Below are positions 1 to 6,686 of a stretch of 6,686 bases of DNA, in pieces. The position numbers were made by a program, and so were the translations under genes. A model generated the notes under the pieces. That model was not told where the DNA came from. It searched no databases and saw nothing but the letters and a program-made list of their open reading frames with translations. This DNA is from Anaerolineae bacterium (GTDB taxonomy: Bacteria; Chloroflexota; Anaerolineae; CG2-30-64-16). How positions within the stretch are numbered: the first letter of the stretch is position 1; every line of letters begins with the position of its first letter. The stretch is from positions 1 through 6,686 of the forward strand of contig JALOOE010000203.1 in NCBI GenBank assembly GCA_025454565.1, given 5' to 3'.

Positions 1-26
1 CTGCATTATCGCCAGGAGATCGTCGG

Positions 27-785
27 ATGAATCCCCAGACGAAGGTTGCGATTGTCACCGGCGCCGGGAGCGGCGTCGGCAAGGCTGCGGCGTTGGCCTT
101 GCTGCGCGAGGGGTACGCTGTGGCGCTGGCTGGCCGCCGGGCAGACGCCCTGGAGCAAGTCTTGGCTGAAGCCGGACAGCTCGGCGCGCAGGCGTTGGCC
201 GTGCCGACCGATGTGACGAATCCGGCCTCGGTGCACGCGCTATTCGGCAGGACGAAGGAGGCGTTTGGACGGCTCGATCTGCTCTTCAACAACGCCGGGA
301 TCGGCGCGCCGGCCGTGCCGCTGGAGGAGCTCGCCTTCGAGCAGTGGCAGGCCGTGGTGCAAACCAACCTGACGGGCGCGTTCCTGTGCACCCAGGAGGC
401 GTTCCGGCTGATGAAGCACCAGTCTCCGCGCGGCGGTCGCATCATCAACAACGGCTCGATCTCAGCGCAGACACCACGCCCGAACTCCGCGCCCTATACC
501 GCCACAAAGCACGCCATCAGCGGCCTCACCAAGTCGACGGCGTTGGACGGCCGCGAGTTCGACATCGCCTGCGGCCAGATCGACATCGGCAATGCCGCCA
601 CCGAGATGACGGCGCGCATGAAACGCGGGGTGCTGCAAGCAAATGGCAGCCTCGCGCCGGAGCCGACCATGGATGTCGATGCGGTCGCGCGTGCCGTGGT
701 CTACATGGCCAGCCTGCCGCTCGATACCAACGTGCTCTTCATGACCGTCATGGCGACCAGGATGCCCTTCGTCGGCCGAGGCTAA
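27..785 (+). CDS. SDR-family NAD(P)-dependent oxidoreductase
   Basis: A complete 252-residue classical short-chain dehydrogenase/reductase. Visible motifs are the TGAGSGVG cofactor loop (residues 11-18), the acidic D62 after beta-3, NNAG (88-91), N114 in QTNLTGAF, and the S144...Y157-x-x-x-K161 catalytic set (YTATK). Arginines 37-38 after the second beta strand (AGRR) favour NADP(H), by family knowledge. The ATG at 27 has an AGGAG ribosome site at 14-18 with an 8-nt spacer. The length is the usual ~250 residues and the protein is soluble, with no signal peptide. The C-terminal part (ACGQIDIGNAATEMT, then VVYMASLPLDTNV and MPFVGRG) is rather conserved in one FabG-like SDR group of unknown substrate. 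It precedes the sulfatase on the same strand and might act on the same pathway. The family and catalytic competence are secure; the substrate is unknown, and 3-oxoacyl reductase would be a generic label only. Confidence 0.95.
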   Translation: MNPQTKVAIVTGAGSGVGKAAALALLREGYAVALAGRRADALEQVLAEAGQLGAQALAVPTDVTNPASVHALFGRTKEAFGRLDLLFNNAGIGAPAVPLEELAFEQWQAVVQTNLTGAFLCTQEAFRLMKHQSPRGGRIINNGSISAQTPRPNSAPYTATKHAISGLTKSTALDGREFDIACGQIDIGNAATEMTARMKRGVLQANGSLAPEPTMDVDAVARAVVYMASLPLDTNVLFMTVMATRMPFVGRG

Positions 786-830
786 TCTGTCAGCCCGATT
801 GCCTCCGCACCGCACCTATCGTGTGATCTT

Positions 831-866
831 TACACCCTTTCACCTTCACCCTGTCACCCTTTCAAC
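831..866. repeat. Degenerate CACCCT-type C/T-rich simple repeat
   Basis: The 97-nt gap between the SDR and the sulfatase is dominated by imperfect copies of a CACCCTTT / CACCCTGT unit (ACACCCTTTCACC, then TTCACCCTGTCACCCTTTCA). The plus strand here is nearly free of G, in contrast to the surrounding coding DNA. It ends just before the sulfatase ribosome site. No clear sigma-70 promoter or operator is visible in the gap. It resembles the short interspersed repeats found twice inside tex in this window, but the sequence is different. Confidence 0.5.
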
Positions 867-869
867 AAC

Positions 870-874
870 AGGAG
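870..874 (+). promoter_or_regulatory. Ribosome-binding site of the sulfatase (AGGAG)
   Basis: AGGAG lies 8 nt before the TTG at 883. It decides the start: the reading frame is open upstream to a TTG at 799, but the 28 extra codons would encode the C/T-rich repeat and lack sulfatase homology. Translation from 883 begins MRILYLDLDTLRPDHLGC, the normal beginning of a cytosolic sulfatase. Confidence 0.75.
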
Positions 875-882
875 CTCATCCC

Positions 883-2352
883 TTGCGCATTCTCTATCTC
901 GACCTCGACACCCTGCGGCCCGACCATCTCGGCTGCTATGGGTACCACCGGAACACCTCGCCCAACATCGACCGCATCGCGGCGCAGGGCGTGCGGTTCG
1001 ACAACACCTATTGCTCGGATGCGCCGTGCCTGCCCTCGCGCACCGCGTTGATGACCGGCCGCTTCGGCATCCACACCGGCGTGATCAACCACGGCGGCAC
1101 GTGCGCCGACCCGCGCATCGATGGGCCGGAGCGCGGTTTCCGCGATAGTCTGTCTTCCACCAGCCTGCCCGCGACCCTCAAGCAGGCCGGGCTGCACACG
1201 GCGTACATCGGCGGCTTCGGCGAGCGCCATTCCGCCTGGAGTTTCTACGCCGGCTTCCGGGAGATCTACGATACGGGCAAGGGCGGCATGGAGTCGGCCG
1301 AGGATGTGACGCCGACCGCGCTCGATTGGATCGCGCGCAACGCGGCGAAGGAGGACTGGTATCTCCAGGTCAACTACTGGGACCCGCACACCCCCTATCG
1401 TGCGCCGGCCGAGTTCGGCAACCCATTCGAGGCCGAGCCGCTGCCCGCCTGGTTCACGCCGGAGGTGCTGGCGGAGCACCGGCGGCACGTTGGGCCGCAC
1501 AGCGCGCGTGAGACGTACATGTTCCACGGCGACTTCGACCCGCGCTGGCCCCGTTATCCGGGGGAACTGGGCGACATGGCCGACCTGCGCCGCTACATCG
1601 ACGGCTACGACTGCGGCATCCGCTACATGGACGACCACATCGGCCAACTCTTCGCCGCGCTGGAAGAGGCCGGGGTGATGGACGACCTGGCAATCATCAT
1701 CAGCTCGGATCACGGCGAGAACCTGGGCGAGCTGGGCCTCTATGGCGAGCATGGCACGGCCGACAACATCACCTGTCGTATCCCGCTGATCATCCGCTGG
1801 CCGGGCGGCGCGCAAGGCAGCGTTGACAAAGGCCTGCACTACAACCTCGACCTCGGCCCGACGCTGGCGGAGTTACTCAGCCGGCCCGCCAAGCCCCACT
1901 GGGACGGCGAGAGCTTCGCGCCGACAATCACGCGGCGGGCCGAGCGGGGACGGGAGTATCTCGTGATCAGCCAGGGCTGCCATGTGTGCCAGCGCAGCGT
2001 GCGCTGGGGCGACTGGCTCTACATGCGCACCTACCACGACGGCTATCACCTCTTCCCGACCGAGATGCTCTACAACGTGGCCGGCGACCCGCACGAGCAG
2101 CACGACCTGGCCGCCGCCCGCCCCGAGCTGTGCGCGCAAGGCCTGCGCTACCTGACCGAATGGCACGACCAGATGCTGGCGACGATGCCGGCGGGCTACA
2201 CCGAGGACCCCATGCGCATCGTGTTGGCCGAGGGCGGCCCGTTCCATGCCAAAGGCTTCCTGAAAGATTATGTCAAAAGGCTGGAAGCAACGGAACGGGG
2301 GGCTGCCGTGGCGGAGTTGCGGCGGCGGCATCCGAGGGAGTTTGCCGGGTAG
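883..2352 (+). CDS. Type I (formylglycine-dependent) sulfatase, arylsulfatase A-like
   Basis: A 489-residue member of the alkaline-phosphatase-superfamily sulfatases, which hydrolyse sulfate esters using a Ca2+ ion and a formylglycine made from Cys. Numbered from the TTG at 883: the N-terminal metal-site segment is LDLDTLRPDHLG (D7/D9), the activation motif is C49-L-P-S-R53 followed by TGR (58-60), the active-site His is probably H169 in DPHTPY, and the second metal segment is SSDHGEN (D276, H277, N280). The C-terminal part has LYNVAGDPHEQHDLA, typical of the family. Where many sulfatases have Lys after the DHG segment, this one has YGEHGTADN (H290), a variant I believe occurs in one subgroup. 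There is no signal peptide or membrane segment, so it should be cytosolic and act on small or imported sulfated compounds. No maturation enzyme (FGE or anSME) is encoded in the window. The family is secure; the substrate is unknown, and a phosphonate or phosphodiester substrate cannot be excluded. Confidence 0.93.
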   Translation: MRILYLDLDTLRPDHLGCYGYHRNTSPNIDRIAAQGVRFDNTYCSDAPCLPSRTALMTGRFGIHTGVINHGGTCADPRIDGPERGFRDSLSSTSLPATLKQAGLHTAYIGGFGERHSAWSFYAGFREIYDTGKGGMESAEDVTPTALDWIARNAAKEDWYLQVNYWDPHTPYRAPAEFGNPFEAEPLPAWFTPEVLAEHRRHVGPHSARETYMFHGDFDPRWPRYPGELGDMADLRRYIDGYDCGIRYMDDHIGQLFAALEEAGVMDDLAIIISSDHGENLGELGLYGEHGTADNITCRIPLIIRWPGGAQGSVDKGLHYNLDLGPTLAELLSRPAKPHWDGESFAPTITRRAERGREYLVISQGCHVCQRSVRWGDWLYMRTYHDGYHLFPTEMLYNVAGDPHEQHDLAAARPELCAQGLRYLTEWHDQMLATMPAGYTEDPMRIVLAEGGPFHAKGFLKDYVKRLEATERGAAVAELRRRHPREFAG

Positions 2353-2367
2353 CGCCGGCGGCGTTTT
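2353..2367 (+). terminator. Weak terminator-like hairpin after the sulfatase
   Basis: Directly after the sulfatase TAG there is CGCC-GGC-GGCG followed by TTTT: a 4-bp GC stem with a 3-nt loop and a short T run. It sits in the 48-nt convergent gap before the end of the methyltransferase, where a terminator is expected. The stem and T tract are short for an intrinsic terminator, so this is only suggestive. Confidence 0.25.
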
Positions 2368-2400
2368 CTGACGGCAGGGGCCATCGACCTGGAGCAGGCG

Positions 2401-2985
2401 TCAGCCGTCTTTGTCGATCACCAACTGCGCGCGCATCCCGTCGAGGTGCAGATCCACGCGCGGCGCGCCAACCGCCTGGAACAACGCGGCGAGTTGCTGC
2501 GGCGTGAGGAAGCGGCTGCCCATCAACAGCAGCCGCTCCATCCATACGATCAGCTTGACGCTGCGATGAGTCACGTCCGGTTCCTCGACGACCATGCGCC
2601 CGGCCGGCGCCAGCGCGCGCAGGAGTTCGTACGCGGCAGCGGGCTGGGCAAGCTCCGGCGACGGCGCCACGAAGTGATGGAATGCATCCACCACCAGCAC
2701 GCGATCGGCGCTGCCATCGGCGAACGGCAATCGGGTCACATCGCACAGCAGGGCCGGCAGCCCTTTCGCCTGCGCCTGGCGCGCCATGCCCGGCGACGCA
2801 TCGCAGACGATCACGCACGCGCCACGCTGAGCCAGCGCGCGGGCATATCGCCCGGTGCCGCCGCCCACGTCGAGCACCATCTGCCCCGGCTCGGCTGCGA
2901 GCAGCGCCGCCAGGCGTCCGTCTTCCGCGGGGCGAATCAACCGGTCATACCAGCGGGCAATGAGGTCGAAATGATCGAAACGCAT
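2401..2985 (-). CDS. Class I SAM-dependent methyltransferase (Methyltransf_11 / UbiE-like)
   Basis: A 194-residue methyltransferase read from the ATG at 2985. The SAM-binding motif I is VLDVGGGTGR (37-46). The acidic residue that binds the SAM ribose is probably D62 (VCDAS). Next come CDVTRLPFADGSAD (81-94) and the motif II strand RVLVVDAFHHF (95-105), then APAGRMVVEEPD (126-137). The opening MRFDHFDLIARWYDRLI is typical of the family. An in-frame GTG at 3027 would add 14 residues encoded by the neighbouring repeat element; I prefer the ATG because family similarity begins there. No Shine-Dalgarno is visible before the ATG, since the inverted repeat abuts it. The gene follows the DUF364 gene on the same strand, separated by the 107-nt repeat. 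The protein is soluble and the substrate is unknown. It converges on the sulfatase with 48 nt between stops. Confidence 0.9.
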   Translation of the reverse strand: MRFDHFDLIARWYDRLIRPAEDGRLAALLAAEPGQMVLDVGGGTGRYARALAQRGACVIVCDASPGMARQAQAKGLPALLCDVTRLPFADGSADRVLVVDAFHHFVAPSPELAQPAAAYELLRALAPAGRMVVEEPDVTHRSVKLIVWMERLLLMGSRFLTPQQLAALFQAVGAPRVDLHLDGMRAQLVIDKDG

Positions 2986-3092
2986 GGTAGGGGCGAAGCA
3001 TTCCGGGCTATATCTGCCGTACTGCACAGTCTGGAACCGGATGCCCTATCTCCGATTACTCAAAGTTGGTAGGGAAATGCTTCGCCCCTACC
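2986..3092. repeat. 107-nt element with 19/20-nt terminal inverted repeats (MITE/REP-like)
   Basis: The left arm GGTAGGGGCGAAGCATTCC (2986-3004) is matched by the reverse complement of 3073-3092, GGTAGGGGCGAAGCATTTCC, with a single-base indel. The 68-nt centre has no ORF of its own and is less GC-rich than the flanking genes. On the minus strand one end supplies the TAG stop of the DUF364 gene (inside the GGTAGGGG arm) and the other touches the ATG of the methyltransferase. I see no target-site duplication. The arms could pair in RNA, but no T run follows on the minus strand, so it is not a standard terminator. The layout looks like a small non-autonomous mobile element or an extragenic palindrome of a multicopy family; multicopy status cannot be seen from this window. 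Confidence 0.75.
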
Positions 3093-3840
3093 TGTCGCAC
3101 GTCATCGTCACGAGCCGTTTGCCGGGAATCTGTCGGAAGTTCGCGCCCTGGCTGACAGCCGCGAGGGTGGCAGGAATATCGAGCAGGAGCGTGCCGGAGA
3201 GCGCATCTACGCCGAACTCGAACAGCACCGGTGAGAGCGGCGTCGTTGCCCCCAGGAGCAAGAGATACGCTTCGGGACGGGCAAGCGCGGCGAGGCTCTC
3301 GAAGGTGCCGTTGACCAGCGTCATGCCGGTGATCGCCACCACATCGGCCTGCGGAATGATCTCCGGCGCGTGCGCCGCCGGCAGGTCGCCGGGGCCGGGA
3401 GCCAGCTCCAACACCCAGCACTCCTCGGCGGCCGCGCGCACGGTCGGCACGAAGGGGAAGTGACCGACCACCGCAACACGACGGCCCCGCCCCCGCTCCA
3501 GGATGATCTCCTCGGCGTTGCGCTCGACGCACAGCGTTTCGTCCACCTCAATCAGCGCATTCAGGCTGGCAAAGCCGATGCTCCGCTCGGTGGGGCTGTC
3601 GGACAGCGCCAGATCGGCAAGCAGACGCGCGTCGCTGCCAATCAGCTTGCCCGCATCGCGCACCGCTGGCTGCCTGTGCTCCGGATCATGCGCCATCTGC
3701 GTGGCAGCCAGCCCGGCCCTGAGGCTGCGCGCCGTATCGACGACAACCGCCGTCCAGTGCGTCCCGATACGCACGTCGATCACCGAGCCGGACGATGCCA
3801 GACCGGCGAGCAGTCGGGTCACCAAATGAGAAGCCGGCAT
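3088..3840 (-). CDS. DUF4213/DUF364 domain protein (putative heavy-metal chelation family)
   Basis: A 250-residue protein. The N-terminal ~90 residues (SVIDVRIGTHWTAVVV, then AGLAAT) look like the DUF4213 domain. The rest fits DUF364, a Rossmann-like domain: RRVAVVGHFPFV, ECWVLELAPGPGDLPA, ADVVAITGMTLVNGTFESLA, AYLLLLGATTPLSPVLFEFGVDALSG. Pfam calls this family putative heavy-metal chelation; its biochemical role is not established. The ATG at 3840 has AGGTGATC just before it, overlapping the rhomboid TGA with only 2 nt between genes, so translation is probably coupled. The frame stays open far upstream, but that extension runs over the rhomboid in a wrong frame. The TAG stop lies inside the terminal arm of the 107-nt repeat, so the natural C-terminus may have been trimmed or replaced (it now ends GKRLVTMTCDR). 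Length is near the family norm. Confidence 0.88.
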   Translation of the reverse strand: MPASHLVTRLLAGLASSGSVIDVRIGTHWTAVVVDTARSLRAGLAATQMAHDPEHRQPAVRDAGKLIGSDARLLADLALSDSPTERSIGFASLNALIEVDETLCVERNAEEIILERGRGRRVAVVGHFPFVPTVRAAAEECWVLELAPGPGDLPAAHAPEIIPQADVVAITGMTLVNGTFESLAALARPEAYLLLLGATTPLSPVLFEFGVDALSGTLLLDIPATLAAVSQGANFRQIPGKRLVTMTCDR

Positions 3841-3842
3841 GA

Positions 3843-4457
3843 TCACCTGCCTCGCACAGAAACGCTGCGGCCGGGCCGCGTCGCGATATAGCCCACGAGC
3901 CAACCGCCCAGGAAGCCGAAAAGGTGTCCCTGCCACGAGACCCCCGCCTGGAGCGGGAGCACTCCCCACAACGCGCCCCCGTACAACACGAGCGCGATCA
4001 ACGCCAACAGGATGGCGGTCAGACGCCGCTCGTAGACCCCACGGGCCAGCAGATAGCCCAGGAAGCCGAAGATCACGCCGCTCAGCCCAACGTGGACCGA
4101 GCGCGCGCCGCCAAAGAGCCAGACGCCCAGCCCGCTCACCGCGGCCGAGACCACCGCCACCACGAAGAAATCGCTTGTGCTCCGCAGCATCACCAGCCAG
4201 CCCAACACGATGAAGGGGATGGTGTTGGCCGCCAGATGCGCGAAGCCGCCGTGGAGGAATGGCGCCAGCGCGATGCCACGCAGACCGGCCGCAGTGCGGG
4301 GCTGGATGCCCAGCGCGTCCAGCCGGCCGCCGAAGAGCAACTGATCGGCGATCTCCAGCAGCCACAGCAGCGCGACGATGCCCGCCAGGATCGCGACCTG
4401 CCGCAAAAACTCGCGCCGCACCCCGGCGGAGTGCGGCCCAGGATCGCGGCCGCTCAT
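3843..4457 (-). CDS. Rhomboid-family intramembrane serine protease
   Basis: A 204-residue integral membrane protein with about six hydrophobic segments (near 19-39, 63-90, 97-116, 122-140, 145-167, 177-192). The catalytic dyad is visible: GLSG with Ser126, and His178 in SWQGHLFGFLGG. The supporting H74-x-x-x-N78 (GFAHLAANTI) is also present. It would cleave transmembrane substrates within the lipid bilayer; the substrate is unknown. The ATG at 4457 overlaps the TPR gene stop by 4 nt (ATGA), with AGGGGG at 4462-4467 as ribosome site and a 4-nt spacer. The TGA is 2 nt before the DUF364 start. This places it in the middle of a tight tex-TPR-rhomboid-DUF364 unit. No extra cytosolic domain is fused. 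Family and catalytic residues are secure. Confidence 0.94.
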   Translation of the reverse strand: MSGRDPGPHSAGVRREFLRQVAILAGIVALLWLLEIADQLLFGGRLDALGIQPRTAAGLRGIALAPFLHGGFAHLAANTIPFIVLGWLVMLRSTSDFFVVAVVSAAVSGLGVWLFGGARSVHVGLSGVIFGFLGYLLARGVYERRLTAILLALIALVLYGGALWGVLPLQAGVSWQGHLFGFLGGWLVGYIATRPGRSVSVRGR

Positions 4458-5029
4458 GCGTCCCCCTGCAACATCGCCAACGCCTCCGGCATCCCCGGCT
4501 GCCGCCGCAGCGTCTCTTCGGCCCAGCGCCGGGCTTCAGCTCGATCGCCGCGGGCCGTGGCCAGCTCGGCCCAACGCAGCGCCTGAAAGACCGAATCTGG
4601 CTCCAACCGCTCGGCGATATCCAACTGGAACGTCGCTTCACCCAGCCGGCCGAGCAGGATCAGGGTCTCGGCGTAATTCCGCCGCAGCATCGGCGCGTCG
4701 GGCGCGCGCGCGGCCGCCTGCCCGTACGCCTGCGCCGCGCCCGGCAGATCGCCCAGATTTCTGCGTGCGTCGGCCAGGATCGTCCACATCGGCGCGTCGG
4801 AACCGTCCGACGCGCCGGATGTGCCGAGCGCCGCCAGCTCCTCCGCAGCATCCCGCGCGCCGGCCCAATCCTCCAGCCGATCGCACAGTTCCGCCAGGCC
4901 CTTCAGCGCCGCGATCAACTGCGTCCGATCGCCTCGCACGCGCGCCTCAGCCGCCATGCGCGCCATCTCGGCGCGCATTTGCGTTGCGGTCTGCATTCCG
5001 GTCGTGTCCGGTCGCCGCTTCTTGCTCAT
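4454..5029 (-). CDS. TPR-repeat protein
   Basis: A 191-residue soluble protein made of about four tetratricopeptide-like helix pairs. The clearest are PMWTILADARRNLGDLPGAAQAYGQAAARAP, PMLRRNYAETLILLGRLGEATFQLDIAERLEP and FQALRWAELATARGDRAEARRWAEETLRRQP (each described as a unit of ~34 residues), preceded by a weaker one around LAELCDRLEDWAGARDAAEELA. Confidence 0.8.
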   Translation of the reverse strand: MSKKRRPDTTGMQTATQMRAEMARMAAEARVRGDRTQLIAALKGLAELCDRLEDWAGARDAAEELAALGTSGASDGSDAPMWTILADARRNLGDLPGAAQAYGQAAARAPDAPMLRRNYAETLILLGRLGEATFQLDIAERLEPDSVFQALRWAELATARGDRAEARRWAEETLRRQPGMPEALAMLQGDA

Positions 5030-5040
5030 GGCTCGTGCGC

Positions 5041-6416
<1,376 letters not shown>

Positions 6417-6429
<13 letters not shown>

Positions 6430-6686
6430 TCGAGGGGCGCAGCAGCCGCTCGTAGCCGTCCTCCACCGCCAGACGCACGTGCTCGGCGGCGGGCGCGCCC
6501 GGCGCTTTGATCCAACTCGTCGCGATGCCGGACACGATGGCGCCGTCCGGCGTTTCCGTCCGCACCTTCAGGCTGCCGTCCTCGCTGCCGCGTTGGAGCG
6601 CCAGCCACTGGTGCGGTTGGACGGTGCGCAGCGCGCAGCGAAAGTCGTAGTAGACCCGATAGCGGCCCTCGGCGTCGGCCTCGTCG
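6417..6686 (-). pseudogene. tex: Tex upstream fragment in a different frame (5' end outside the window)
   Basis: Reading the minus strand from the window end gives YRVYYDFRCALRTVQPHQWL, ALQRGSEDGSLKV, SGIATSWIKAPG, VRLAVEDGYERLLRPSIEREV. This matches the part of Tex just before the RNase H-like domain: YYDF, then HR-x-LAL-RGE in the family, then DGYKRLI-P-IERE. After EREV the frame turns to nonsense (SGQSRHPGFRRQ), and the proper continuation SHAIQVFAANLRNLLLQPP is in the frame of the 5041-6429 segment. Only 7 nt (6409-6415) lie between the last good codon of one frame and the first good codon of the other. From memory the family has about nine residues there, so about 20 nt seem missing. The first ~250 residues of Tex lie beyond the window. 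It could be a real mutation or a sequence error. Confidence 0.8.

Noticed and set aside
862..1839. 325-codon minus-strand frame opposite the sulfatase
   Set aside because: It lies opposite the sulfatase's conserved catalytic motifs, has no motif of its own and has typical shadow composition.
2368..2404. CTGACG ... CGTCAG inverted repeat in the convergent gap
   Set aside because: It has only six pairs around a 25-nt loop, with no T run on the proper side for either transcript; chance is likely.
2446..3072. 208-codon plus-strand frame opposite the methyltransferase
   Set aside because: The minus strand carries clear SAM-binding motifs; the plus frame is rich in Arg, His and Gln without any domain.
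3841..4641. Upstream extension of the DUF364 frame to 4641
   Set aside because: The extension covers the rhomboid in a wrong frame and is Arg/Gly-rich nonsense. The ATG at 3840 has a good ribosome site and family similarity starts there.

Overview
The window is a GC-rich stretch of bacterial chromosome with two converging gene groups. Gene content (a cytosolic FGly-type sulfatase, an SDR, a Tex/TPR/rhomboid/DUF364 cluster) and abundant short interspersed repeats in and between genes suggest an environmental Chloroflexota-like bacterium. That assignment is inference from style and repeat types, not from a marker gene.

Left part, plus strand (27-2352): an SDR-family oxidoreductase is followed, after a 97-nt gap with a C/T-rich degenerate repeat, by a 489-residue sulfatase. 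The sulfatase starts at TTG and carries an intact C-x-P-S-R formylglycine motif. They may form one small catabolic or modifying unit, but no substrate can be read from the sequence.

Right part, minus strand (6686 down to 2401): a tex gene (transcription accessory protein, 5' end beyond the window) is followed by a TPR protein, a rhomboid intramembrane protease and a DUF4213/DUF364 protein. Junctions are very tight: about 11 nt or a 4-nt overlap, a 4-nt ATGA overlap, and 2 nt. This looks like a translationally coupled operon. A 107-nt element with terminal inverted repeats follows, then a class I SAM-dependent methyltransferase.

The most notable feature is the repeats relative to the genes. 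Tex contains two low-complexity repeat insertions, one a 74-nt imperfect palindrome, that are both translated in frame at sites where Tex is normally short or variable. It also has a net frame change near 6409-6416, where about 20 nt appear to be missing relative to the family. The 107-nt inverted-repeat element supplies the stop codon of the DUF364 gene at one end and abuts the ATG of the methyltransferase at the other. I found no CRISPR array, tRNA, rRNA, transposase or defence system.
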